From contig CASTFX010000001.1 in NCBI GenBank assembly GCA_949448405.1, positions 1 through 42,037 of the forward strand: DNA of 42,037 nt. Direction: 5' to 3'. The DNA comes from an uncultured Clostridia bacterium (GTDB lineage Bacteria; Bacillota; Clostridia; TANB77; CAG-508). A program made the translations under genes and the position numbers. The notes under the pieces were generated by a model. It was not told the DNA's origin. It did no database searches and saw only the letters and a program-made list of their open reading frames with translations. Below, one piece after another: positions 31,984 to 41,565 of the stretch (within the stretch, counting starts at the first letter, position 1; each line of letters opens with the position of its first letter).

Positions 31984-32493
31984 ATGGCAAAATTTGAAAC
32001 ACATTTATCATTATCAAGTTTAGACGAAATGATAAAGAGATATGAAAATAGAAAAAAGGATTATCCTAAAATAGCAATGAGAATTGCAGACAGATTAGCA
32101 GATATTATGATGGACTGTGATTTACAGTCTGGTACAAAGAAAGTACTAACAAGACTAGAAGGAAATACAGCAGTAGGAAGTATTATAAACGAAGAATTTG
32201 AAGCACAATTCAAAGAATTTGGTACAGGTGTAATAGGAGAAAAATTCCCACATGTATCAGAAGAATTACAAAGAATGGGCTGGAAATATGATGTAAACGG
32301 ACATGGAGAAAAAGGTTGGTGGTATCCAACAACTGATAGCGACCCTAATCCTTATAAGTGGACAGACCCAGATGGACAATTAAGGGCTTGGACTAAAGGC
32401 TTGCCAGCAGGAAGGTATTTCTACAATGCCTTAAAAAGAGCAGAAGAAATGTTTACAGAGATAGCATTAGAAGAATTACAAAGAGAGGTGTAG
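31984..32493 (+). CDS. HK97 gp10-like tail completion protein
   Basis: 169 residues. The motif FGTGVIGEKFPHVSEELQRMGWKYDVNGHGEKGWWYPTTDSDPNPYKW and the ending GLPAGRYFYNALKRA are characteristic of the gp10/minor capsid family that joins head and tail. GTAGGTGAT upstream. Confidence 0.85.
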   Translation: MAKFETHLSLSSLDEMIKRYENRKKDYPKIAMRIADRLADIMMDCDLQSGTKKVLTRLEGNTAVGSIINEEFEAQFKEFGTGVIGEKFPHVSEELQRMGWKYDVNGHGEKGWWYPTTDSDPNPYKWTDPDGQLRAWTKGLPAGRYFYNALKRAEEMFTEIALEELQREV

Positions 32494-32495
32494 TA

Positions 32496-32636
32496 ATGGA
32501 AGATTTACAAAAAGAAATACGAGAAGCATTAGAAAAATCATTACAAGGTAGATTAGAAGAAAATTTGAATAAACCTATATATGAATTTGTAGGTACTTAT
32601 GACGCAGGAAGATTTACAAAATATATAGGCAGTTAG
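32496..32636 (+). CDS. Short head-tail protein (46 residues)
   Basis: ATG 32496, GAGGTG upstream in the end of gp10. EDLQKEIREALEKSLQGRLEE is helical, followed by YEFVGTYDAGRFTKYIG. Lies between gp10 and the tail terminator; stop overlaps the next ribosome binding site. Function unknown. Confidence 0.6.
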   Translation: MEDLQKEIREALEKSLQGRLEENLNKPIYEFVGTYDAGRFTKYIGS

Positions 32637-32649
32637 GTAGGTGTAGTAA

Positions 32650-33069
32650 AGGAGAACAGAACTATATAATCAATTATATCAATTTGCAAAACAATATATA
32701 GAACAAAAATCTAAATATACACCTAAAGTTCTAAAATCAGCACCAACTGAAAGTAAGATATTTCCATTAGTAATATTTGATAAACCAAAGATAGTATTAG
32801 ATGATGAAACTCTATGCTATGGAGAACAAAAGTACAAAATAAAATTTGAAATAGAAATATACGCAACAGACAAAACTGTTGGAAGTAAAAAAATAGCCAG
32901 ACAAACTATTATAGAAGAACTTGAAAACTTAATATATGAAGTATTTGAGGAACATTACAGATTTAAAGGTAATGAACCACAAGTAAGACCAAATGCAGAT
33001 ATAAATGTATCAAGAGAAGCTATACAGTTTGAAGGCAAAATAAAAAATAATATAATTTATAGGAGGTAA
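32650..33069 (+). CDS. Tail terminator-like protein, AGG start
   Basis: 139 residues read from AGG 32650 (AGGTG six bases upstream): start then RTELYNQLYQFAKQYIEQ. It has no ATG start at all, so a normal gene search misses it. The beta segments (KIFPLVIFDKPKIVLDDETL, YKIKFEIEIYATDK) and the position right before the tail tube fit a tail terminator (gpU/gp17-like). Stop TAA overlaps the AGGAGGTAATG leader of the tail tube gene. Confidence 0.75.
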   Translation, partial: RRTELYNQLYQFAKQYIEQKSKYTPKVLKSAPTESKIFPLVIFDKPKIVLDDETLCYGEQKYKIKFEIEIYATDKTVGSKKIARQTIIEELENLIYEVFEEHYRFKGNEPQVRPNADINVSREAIQFEGKIKNNIIYRR

Positions 33070-33075
33070 TGTCGA

Positions 33076-33540
33076 AGGGCAGGAGAAAACACAGAAGTAG
33101 AAATAGTAGGACAAAGTGACATTGGAATAATGCTTTATGGTAAAAAGAAAGGTGCAACAGCATTTGAAGAATTAGTAGAAATCAAAGATGTACCAGAAAG
33201 TGGGTCAGACCCAGAACAAATTGAGGTAACTACATTAAAAAGTAAAATTAAACAATATGTAGCAGGTAGACAAGATAGTACATTACAAAACTTCTTGTAT
33301 AACTATACAGAAAAGAACTATTTTGAAAGAGTTAAACCATATTGTAATGGAGAAATACATGAATTTTTAATTGTATTTCAAGACAATACAGGAACTTTAA
33401 TCGAAGGTAGTGCTTCAACAAGAAAAAATGCAGTATCACAAAATAGTGCAGTAGAAGCAACACTTTCAATAACACCACAAAATATTGTGGATAAAAATAG
33501 CACAGAAGTTAGTGCATTATTATCAACAAGTGGTAACTAA
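33076..33540 (+). CDS. Major tail tube protein, AGG start
   Basis: 154 residues from AGG 33076, nine bases after AGGAGG: start then AGENTEVEIVGQSDIGI. Leader and first codons (TAATGTCGAAGGGCAGGA) are identical to the capsid gene. An ATG at 33069 is out of frame, and the first in-frame ATG (33130) would remove 18 residues. The body VEIKDVPESGSDPEQIEVTTL and EFLIVFQDNTG is typical of phage tail tube proteins. It polymerises under the tail terminator and around the tape measure. Confidence 0.85.
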   Translation, partial: RAGENTEVEIVGQSDIGIMLYGKKKGATAFEELVEIKDVPESGSDPEQIEVTTLKSKIKQYVAGRQDSTLQNFLYNYTEKNYFERVKPYCNGEIHEFLIVFQDNTGTLIEGSASTRKNAVSQNSAVEATLSITPQNIVDKNSTEVSALLSTSGN

Positions 33541-33577
33541 TCTATAAAATTAATTAATTTAATGGAGGAAAAAGAAT

Positions 33578-33883
33578 ATGAAGAAAGAAGAATTTAAAAC
33601 AATTGAAGTAGAAGGAAAAGAATATAAGCTAGGTTTTCCAACGAGGAGAAGTGCAAAGAAAGCAGAAGAAAAAGGCTTAAATTTAATGGATAATTCAAAA
33701 ATATTAACATTAGCAGACAAGCTTTTCTACACAGGTTTATATTCATATCAAGAATGGATAACAGAAGATGAAGCTGAAAGAATAGAAGAAAAATTTATAA
33801 AAAGCAAAGGAAATTTAACAGAAATAACTTCGTTCTTAACAGAGCAATTTATGGGTTTTATAAATCCCCAAGCTATCCAATAA
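33578..33883 (+). CDS. Tail assembly chaperone, short form (gpG-like)
   Basis: 101 residues from ATG 33578 (GGAGGAAA upstream). Helical, with GKEYKLGFPTRRSAKKAEEKGL; the Pro-Thr-Arg motif is written with AGG for Arg. Coats the tape measure during tail assembly. The zero-frame product ends FINPQAIQ at TAA 33881. Confidence 0.85.
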   Translation: MKKEEFKTIEVEGKEYKLGFPTRRSAKKAEEKGLNLMDNSKILTLADKLFYTGLYSYQEWITEDEAERIEEKFIKSKGNLTEITSFLTEQFMGFINPQAIQ

Positions 33884-34294
33884 ATAACGAAGTAAACAAC
33901 ACACAAGATAAAAGTAATGAAGATACACAAGGAAAACTAACTTTAACAGAGTTCTTTAATAAGTATCAAATTCCATTAGCGATACAGGTTCGGTATGCCA
34001 CTAGATGAGTTTTGGAACGATAACCCAAACTTGCTATGGACATACCGAAATTCATACATACAGAAGATTGAACAAGAACGAGATATGATAAATTATAAGG
34101 CTTGGCTACAAGGACTTTATAATTACAATGCTATTGCAAGTGCGTTTAGTAAAAATACTAAATATTTTGATAAACCAATAGAATTTAATACTAAACCAAA
34201 AACGGCAGAAGAAAAAAGACAAGAACTAATGCACAAAATAAAAGAACAAAAAATGAGAGCACAAATGTTATTAAAACAGAGGAGTGAGAAGTAA
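33578..34294 (+). CDS. Tail assembly chaperone, long form (gpGT-like) via -1 and +1 shifts
   Basis: Two shifts are needed. A -1 shift at GGGTTTT (33853-33859) enters a frame giving YKSPSYPINNEVNN and TLTEFFNKYQIPLAIQV. There CGG T (33991-33994) is in frame and TGA follows five codons later; a +1 shift gives GMPLDEFWNDNPNLL and on to 34294. Total about 238 residues, the size of gpGT. The C-terminal segment bridges chaperone and tail tube. The -1 site is standard for tail chaperones; the extra +1 shift at CGG is not. Confidence 0.7.
33853..33859 (+). other. -1 programmed frameshift site GGGTTTT
   Basis: Heptamer G GGT TTT in the chaperone zero frame, fitting X XXY YYZ. Enters the long-form frame. 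Confidence 0.75.
33991..33994 (+). other. CGGT +1 recoding site in tail chaperone
   Basis: In-frame CGG followed by T. Zero frame ends at TGA five codons later; +1 gives the MPLDEFW segment. Shows the fourth base need not be A. Confidence 0.7.
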
Positions 34295-37200
34295 GGGCAG
34301 AAAATACATTAGAGAATAAAATTGCAGTAGATGCAGACAGTGCAGTTAGTGAGATAAGCAATTTAATAAGAGAAGTTAAGACATTAAGAAGTTCAATACA
34401 AGGTGTTATTGACTTGAAACCTTTTCAATGTTTAATAGACCAAAGTATGCTAACTAATAAATTACTTGGAACTATGAATACTAATATGGCGAATTTTATT
34501 AGTGAAATGAGAAATATTAGTTCTGCTCCTATACAAGAAATAAATCAAGAAATAGAAAAAACTCCTCAAAAAATAGGAATGGCAGAACAAGATGTATTAA
34601 ATTTAGCAGAGAAATTGAAAGAAGCAGAAGCACAATGCAGAGCTATGGGCGATACAACACAAGCTAATAAACTTAAAGAAATGCTAAAAACAATAAATGC
34701 TGAAACAACAGATATAAAAGGTTCAATGCAAGAATTAAGACAGTATATTGAAAAAACATTTGGAACAGACGCATTAAAACAATTTGATAAAGAACTTAAA
34801 AAGATAGATAAAACTACAAGTAATGTAGGTAAAAAATCTAATTTCGGTCAAAGTCTAAAAACAGCATTAGGAATAGGAACAGTAGCATTAGGTATTAGAA
34901 AAGCAATAAGTTTCTTTAAAGAAGCAACAACTGAAAGTATAGACTTTGTGGAAACACAAAACTTATTTAATGTGTCAATGGGTAGAACTGTTGACCAATA
35001 TGGAAACTTAGATAGAGAAGCTAGTAAATACTATACAAAAGCTATGGCATTTCAAGAAAAGCTATCAGATAAGCTAAAAATCAACATAGAAGAAAGTATG
35101 GAATATCAAGCTTTATTCAATGCTATGTCAAAGTCTATGGGTATAGGAGATGAACCATCTTATAAGATATCAGAGAATTTTACAAAACTAGGTTATGACT
35201 TATCTTCTTTATACAATATAGACCCAGAAAATGCTATGCAAAAACTAAGAGCAGGTTTATCTGGTCAAACGAAGCCATTACGTGATTTAGGATTAGATAT
35301 AACACAACAATCACTAGAACCATTATTAGATGAACTAGGCATTGAAAGAAGTACTAAACAATTATCACAAGCAGAAAAAATGATTGCTAGATATATTGTT
35401 GTACTAAGACAAGCTTCATTAGCACATGGAGATTTTGCTAAAACAATGGATAGCCCAGCTAATCAATTAAGAATATTCAACGCACAACTAACAGCATTTA
35501 AAAGAAATATGGGCAATTTATGGCAAGGATTACTAGGCAATATACTTCCATACATAAATGCAATTATAATGGTAATAAATGAACTTCTTAAAATGGTTGC
35601 GAAACTATTTGGATTTGAAGTGTCAGACCAAAACGTAAACATAAATGAAGGAATAGGAGCAGATGACCTAGCAGATGATTTAGGAATAGCAACAGACAAA
35701 GCAAAAGAACTTAAAAAGCAATTAATGGGATTTGATGAAATAAATAATATTACTTTACCAGATAAATCAAGTAGTGGCTCAAGTGGAGCAAGTGTTGGAG
35801 GAATAGACCAAAAATTACTTGATGCTATGAAAGAATATGACAATATGATGGACAAGGTTAAAAGCAAAGCTACAGATATAAAAAATCAAATTATGAAATG
35901 GTTAGGTTTTACAGGCGATACCAACAAAGATATGAAAATATTAAAAGGCTATTTAGATAAAATAAAAGCTATTGCTAAGGTAATACTAGCGTTATATATC
36001 GGTTCTAAACTATTAAAATTAATAGGATATATAAGAACATTAAGAGGAGTATTTTTAGGGAATATAGCACCAATGACAAGCTTTCAAAATGGATTAGCAT
36101 TAGTTGGAAAAGGTACAAGCAACTTAAAGACATATTTAAAACTAGGTGTAGAACAATTTAAGTTATATAGAAATGCAGGAGATGGAATAATAACATCACT
36201 TGGAAAAACAAGTAAAGCAATGTTTGATTTAATACCAAATACAGTAAAAGTAGCAGGAGGAATAGCAGGATTAGTTGGCTCAAGTGTACTTGCATATAAG
36301 TCTATGGAAGATTTATCAAAAGGAACTATTAGTGTACAAGAGGCAATATTGAAACTTGTAGGTAGTATAGCAGGAGCAACAGCTAGCAGTGCATTATTAG
36401 GTGCTACAATAGGCTCAATAGTACCACGGAATAGGTACATTAGCAGGAGCAATTACAGGTGGCTTAGTAGGTGCATTAGTTGCTGGTAGTTCAGCCATAT
36501 TAGGATATAAAGATGAACTTGAAATTAATTTAAGTAATTTAAAAACAACGACAGAAGCAACACAACAATATATTGAAGCAATAAAAGAAGAAAGAAATGC
36601 AATAGAAGAAAAAGTAAATAGTGGACTAGCTCAACAAGAATATTATAGTAAATTATCTAAAGAACTAGAAAATTTAGTTGATATAAATGGCAAAGTAAAA
36701 GTAGGATACGAAGAAAGAGTTAAATTTATACTTAATCAATTAAATGAAGCATATGGTACAGAATATGAAGTAGTAGACGGAGTTATACAAAAGTATGATG
36801 AACTTAAAAATAATATTTATGAAGTAATTAATGCAGAAAAAGCAAAGATAATTTTAAAAGCAAATGAAGAAGCATATGCAAACGCAATCGATAGGACTAC
36901 TAAAAATCAAGCAAAATTGAGAGAACTTATAGAAGAAAAAAATAAAACTCAAGAAAGTAGCAAAGAATTAATAGATGAATTAGTTGGTAGATATGGTTCG
37001 TTAGAAGAGGCTGAAAAACAGTATCTTCTTAAAGAAACAAGCTTAGAGTGGAACGAAAAAATAAGACAATATATTAATTATAGAAATGAAATGAACAAAA
37101 CAGAAAGAGAAATTAATGAATTGACTGATACTATAAGTAAAGACAATAAAACAATTATATATTGGGAAGATTTAAAAGAAGCTACTATAACAGGGAATAC

Positions 37201-38353
37201 AGAAAAAATTAACACAACTATGCAAAACCTTACTACTGCGTATACAACAGAAGGAAAAAATCAAGAAAAGGCTCTTTTAGACCAATTAAACGCAGAAATA
37301 AATTTAGCAAATGACAGAAAGAAAATTTGGAAAGAAAATGGAATAGAGATTAATAATACAAGAAGAGAACAGTTAGAAACAGGAATAAAAATAACAGCAG
37401 ATAAATTAGTAGAACAAGCGAATACAGTTGAAAAATTATCAGAAGACCAAATAGAAGCATGGAAAATATTAGCAGAAAATTCAAGAGATGTATACAACGA
37501 GAAAATATCTAATGTGAAAGAAGATACTAAATTATTGATAGAAACGTTAACAAATACTACTTCTACATTAACTCCTGAACAAGCTGAAAAATGGGCTAAT
37601 TTAGCAAGAGAAGATAAAAATGCTTATGAGAGAAATTTAAGTGGTTTAGATGAAATAACAAGAAGTAAAGTTCAATTTGCTATAAATGCTATAAAGGGTA
37701 AGCAAGAAGAAGCAGGAAAAGCAGGAGCAAATGTAGGAAATAGTATTAAGATACATTTTGATAGTGGATTAGGAGATACAAAGAAATCAGCTGAAAATTT
37801 TATAGAAGGGTTTACACGTGTTTTTAGACAAAAAAAATCTACAGAAAAAGCATTAAATGAAGTTAAATCATTTGGTAAAAAATTAGTGTCTCATTTTAAT
37901 GCAGGATTAGATGAACACTCGCCTTCAAAAGAAACAGAAAAATCAGCATTTTACTTTATTAAAGGTTTTACAAATAAAATACAAGATATGATACCAAGTT
38001 CATTACAACAAATAAAAGGATTAGCATTAGGATTAACAAATGAATTTGATAATAATTTAAAAATAAGTGATATATCAAAAGGAATAGCAATAAACCCAAA
38101 CGATTTTAAAATAGATACGAACCAATTTATAGACTATGGACAAATAAGTGGTGCAATAGCAACACAAAGTAATATTAATGTAAGTGAAGACATAGAAGGA
38201 CGCATAGAAAAGGCTATATATAATGCATTTAGCAATGTAAGAATACCAGTAGAAATAGAAGCAACAACAGATGAAGGAGTAGTGTTTAAAAAAGTTCAAG
38301 TTAAAGCAAGAGAATTTTCAATGCAAACAGGAGAGCCAGCTTTTGACTATTAA
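34294..38353 (+). CDS. Tape measure protein, AGG start and +1 shift at CGGA
   Basis: About 1352 residues from two frames. Start AGG 34294 overlaps the chaperone stop (TAAGG, the counterpart of a TAATG overlap), with GAGGAG nine bases upstream. The first frame has long coiled coils and hydrophobic segments. At CCA CGG A (36427-36430) a +1 shift continues the glycine-rich segment IGSIVP-IGTLAGAITGG; in the zero frame the stop comes at 36489. The second half again is coiled coil and ends FSMQTGEPAFDY. It sets tail length and is ejected into the cell. Confidence 0.88.
36427..36430 (+). other. CGGA +1 recoding site in tape measure
   Basis: CGG in frame after CCA, followed by A. After the shift the glycine-rich hydrophobic segment and the whole second half are in frame. 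Confidence 0.75.
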
Positions 38354-38356
38354 AAA

Positions 38357-38701
38357 TTATTTGCTTCTTATTTGCTCTATATATTCATTAATTCTTACAT
38401 TTGTAATTCCTTTTATATTATCTAAATATAGGCTAGTTTCTAAAGTAGATAAATGGAGATTAAAACAAGAATAATCAACATTATTTTCTATTTTATCTTT
38501 ATAGGTGTCCTCAAATTTCTTGTGTAATGCTTTAATTTCGTTTTCTGCTTGTTGTGCTGAAATATCTTTACTTTTTAAGCTTTCTAATATTTCAATTGCT
38601 TCCTTCTTATATTGATTGATAGGGTTATTGGTACTAATTAAATATATAGCAATTACCACAACAAGAGCAATTACACCAAATATAATATACTTCTTTTTCA
38701 T
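38357..38701 (-). CDS. Membrane-anchored moron-like protein
   Basis: 114 residues, minus strand in the middle of the tail genes, with AGGTGAT upstream and its own promoter (38721-38749). Basic start and one transmembrane helix (YIIFGVIALVVVIAIYLIS), then an external helical domain. Single-gene inserts with own promoter between tail genes are usually lysogenic conversion or superinfection exclusion genes. Function unknown; convergent with the tape measure. Confidence 0.75.
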   Translation of the reverse strand: MKKKYIIFGVIALVVVIAIYLISTNNPINQYKKEAIEILESLKSKDISAQQAENEIKALHKKFEDTYKDKIENNVDYSCFNLHLSTLETSLYLDNIKGITNVRINEYIEQIRSK

Positions 38702-38720
38702 AAAACATCACCTGTCAAGC

Positions 38721-38749
38721 AGTATATCACGAAAAAGAATAAAAGTAAA
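38721..38749 (-). promoter_or_regulatory. Promoter of the minus-strand moron-like gene
   Basis: Minus strand: TTTACT (38744-38749), 17 bases, TATACT (38721-38726), giving a leader of about 10 bases before AGGTGAT. Confidence 0.65.
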
Positions 38750-38762
38750 GGAGAGAAAACGA

Positions 38763-39167
38763 AGGTCAGATAGATATATTTCACAATTTATAAATAGTAG
38801 TTATGTATCGGGAAACTTAATAGAAATTGAGGAATATACTCCTAATTTTCTAAAGGGTTATGAAGTAGAATGGTATGATTTAAGTTTAGAGTCAGGGCGT
38901 AATGCAAAAGGAACAATGCATTTGAACTATATAGCTGATAAATTTAAAGTAATATTAAAGACTACTCCTGTATTTCAACAAGAGTTAACAGAGTTTTATA
39001 AACATATTCCAATGAGAGCAATATCAGTGAAATTTTTTAACCCATTTACAGGAGAATATAAAACTATTCAATGTTATAGAGGAGACAGAAAAGCAAATAT
39101 GTTGTTTGATTTTGATGGAGTAGGTAAATTATATGATGAAGTAGACCAGTCATTAATCGAATTGTAG
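38763..39167 (+). CDS. Distal tail protein, AGG start
   Basis: 134 residues from AGG 38763, nine bases after AAGGAG: start then SDRYISQFINSSYVSGNLIEI. A longer reading from 38616 would start inside the opposite-strand gene and has no ribosome binding site. FYKHIPMRAISVKFFNPFTGE and NMLFDFDGVGKLYDE fit a short distal tail (Dit-like) or tail-tip hub protein located between tape measure and tail endopeptidase. The first in-frame ATG is at 38916, 51 codons in. Confidence 0.72.
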   Translation, partial: RSDRYISQFINSSYVSGNLIEIEEYTPNFLKGYEVEWYDLSLESGRNAKGTMHLNYIADKFKVILKTTPVFQQELTEFYKHIPMRAISVKFFNPFTGEYKTIQCYRGDRKANMLFDFDGVGKLYDEVDQSLIEL

Positions 39168-39177
39168 AGGTGATAAA

Positions 39178-41565
39178 AGGTATCAAGTAAGTAATGAATT
39201 TAAAGAAGAATGCAAACAAAATGTAAATCAATATGAAAAAACAGGAAGATTATATATTGTAGAAGATAATAAGAACATAACAGAAAATGACAATTTAGTA
39301 GATTTTACGATTGAAGATAATTGTTATGTGAATGGTAAGTTCATAGGAACAACAATAGCTAAAAAGATAACTGTAAATATACTTAATCCTAACAACTTAA
39401 TTAATTTAGAGAATAAAACAATAGAAGTATATACAGGAATAAAAATAGGAGAAACATTAGAAGAAATACCATTAGGTACATTTATTATAGAAAAGCCAGA
39501 AAGTGAAGAAACAGAAGAAAAGACAACATTTGTAGGCTATGATTATATGATTAAGTTTAACAAAGAGTATGTAGATAGCAATACATATCCTATTAGTCTT
39601 AAACAGTATTTAACAAACTTATGTAGTCAAGTAGGATTAGAATTAGGTTTAACTAAATTAACAAATGAGAATTATCAGATATTAGGAAATCCATTTACAG
39701 AAGAAAACAAAGTAGATTGTAAAACAGTATTAAGTAAAGTTGCAGAATTATGTGGTGGATTTGCAAAAATAGGTAGAGATAACAAGTTATATATTGTTAA
39801 TCTTAACAGCAATGAATATATAAAGGCATTGACAGTAAACGAAGTTCATCACATGAAAGTGTCAGAAATCAATTCTACATTGGTAAAATACTTTGGAAAA
39901 ACACAAGGTGTTCCTTCATCAGCAACTATTGATGGTAATACATATATGAAGTTCAAGAAAAATAATATGTATGGGGAAGTAAATTCTTTAGTACTAAAAC
40001 TAAGTCAAGTAGAAGGAGAAAATGATGCAGAAGTTGATGAAGCTAGCATAACAGCAAATGGACTAACTGAAATTGTAATAGAAGATAACCCATTTCTAAT
40101 CAATTCAGAAGAAAGGAAAAAGGTTATAAAAGAGCTATGGAAGGCTTTAAAAGGACTAAAATATTTACCTTTTAAGCTAGATGAATACTATGGTTTTCCT
40201 TATTTAGATACAGGAGATAAAATAGAGATTTTAGATACAGAAGATACTGAATATGTAAGCTTTGTATTTGAACATAAATTTACATATAATGGAGCGTTTA
40301 AAGGTTTGTTAAATACAGAAGCTTTAACTAAGACACAAACAGAATATAAGAATTTAACTAATATGAAAACTAGATTTAGAAAAGTAGAATTAGTAGTAGA
40401 TAAAATAAATGGAAAAATATCAACAATAATAGAACAACAAGATGAACAAGAAACGAAAATAAGTAAAATAGTACAAGATATAAATGAAATAACAAGTACA
40501 GTAGCAACAAAAGATGAATTAAATGAAACAAAATCAGAGATAAAGCAAACGACTGATGAAATAACAAGTACAGTATCAAAGAAGGTGGGAAACGATGAAA
40601 TTATTTCAAAAATTAATCAGTCTGCTGAAAAAGTACAAATTAATGCTAATAAAATATCACTTGAAGGAAAGCAGATAAATTTAACAGCTGAAAATATAAC
40701 ATTCAACAGTACAAAGTTTAGCGTAGATAAAAACGGAAAAGTAACATGTAGTGATATTACAGCAACAGGAGGAACAATAGGAGGATTTACACTAGGAACT
40801 ACGCAATTCACTGGAAATTTAGATGGTATATACAATTACAATTCTTATGACAGAAATGCTTGTCAGTGTATGTTATTAGAAATGCTTAGTTCAGATGCCA
40901 TTTTAAAAGATATATTTGATGCAAATAGTAATGGAAGCATTGGCTCAGATGATTTACTAACAATACAAAAAATACTATTAGGACAAGCAACTAGTACTAA
41001 AAATGTAAAAGGAACAATAAAAATTAATTCAAATGACCCCAAAAACACACTAATTATACAAAAAAATGGAACAATAGCAGTAAGCATAGGTGTTGGTGGA
41101 GTTAACACAAATTTATTAACAGTAAAGAATTTCATATGTGGAGGATATTCGAGCGCAGCATCTACTAATTATAATGTTATAACAGGTAATGGTGAAACAG
41201 CAACATTATATTTTAAGAGTAGTAATTCAACAGAAACTACTATTTCTCCAACTCAAATAGTAACGCCAAAGTTAACACAAACATCAGTAAAATCGAAAAA
41301 GAAAAACATAAAAAAATTCACAGAAAATGCTTTAGAATTAATTAAAAATGCAGATATTTGCTTATATAATTTTAAAAATGAAAAAACAGGAACAAAGAAA
41401 CATATAGGATTAGTAATAGGAGAAGGATATAATTGCCCAGACGAAGTAATATCAGAAGATAGACAAGGAGTAGAACAATATTCTATGGTATCACTTACAT
41501 ATAAAGCTATACAAGAATTAGATAAAAGATTAACAATAGTGGAGGAAAATAAATGGAAGAATTAA
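39178..41565 (+). CDS. Tail endopeptidase / fibre protein with dockerin-like and S74-like parts, AGG start
   Basis: 795 residues from AGG 39178 (GAGGTGAT upstream): start then YQVSNEFKEECKQNV, the usual opening of Firmicute Tal-like baseplate hubs. The first ATG in frame is at 39328. Order: hub domain (1-340), coiled coil with ITSTVATKDELNE repeats (340-480), beta segment, a dockerin-like motif DANSNGSIGSDDLLTIQKIL near residue 585, and a C-terminal chaperone-like end (KKNIKKFTENALELIKNADICLYNF) similar to S74 peptidase/intramolecular chaperones. Tail tip protein involved in host recognition. Confidence 0.8.
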   Translation, partial: RYQVSNEFKEECKQNVNQYEKTGRLYIVEDNKNITENDNLVDFTIEDNCYVNGKFIGTTIAKKITVNILNPNNLINLENKTIEVYTGIKIGETLEEIPLGTFIIEKPESEETEEKTTFVGYDYMIKFNKEYVDSNTYPISLKQYLTNLCSQVGLELGLTKLTNENYQILGNPFTEENKVDCKTVLSKVAELCGGFAKIGRDNKLYIVNLNSNEYIKALTVNEVHHMKVSEINSTLVKYFGKTQGVPSSATIDGNTYMKFKKNNMYGEVNSLVLKLSQVEGENDAEVDEASITANGLTEIVIEDNPFLINSEERKKVIKELWKALKGLKYLPFKLDEYYGFPYLDTGDKIEILDTEDTEYVSFVFEHKFTYNGAFKGLLNTEALTKTQTEYKNLTNMKTRFRKVELVVDKINGKISTIIEQQDEQETKISKIVQDINEITSTVATKDELNETKSEIKQTTDEITSTVSKKVGNDEIISKINQSAEKVQINANKISLEGKQINLTAENITFNSTKFSVDKNGKVTCSDITATGGTIGGFTLGTTQFTGNLDGIYNYNSYDRNACQCMLLEMLSSDAILKDIFDANSNGSIGSDDLLTIQKILLGQATSTKNVKGTIKINSNDPKNTLIIQKNGTIAVSIGVGGVNTNLLTVKNFICGGYSSAASTNYNVITGNGETATLYFKSSNSTETTISPTQIVTPKLTQTSVKSKKKNIKKFTENALELIKNADICLYNFKNEKTGTKKHIGLVIGEGYNCPDEVISEDRQGVEQYSMVSLTYKAIQELDKRLTIVEENKWKN

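Noticed and set aside
2907..36430. Split genes are assembly or sequencing indels
   Set aside because: Random errors would not fall every time on an in-frame CGG, a codon otherwise absent. None is in a homopolymer. Not fully excluded without reads.
36917..38353. Second half of the tape measure as an independent gene from TTG 36917
   Set aside because: The frame is open and coding-like back to the CGG at 36427 and continues the glycine-rich segment of the first half; no ribosome binding site precedes the TTG.
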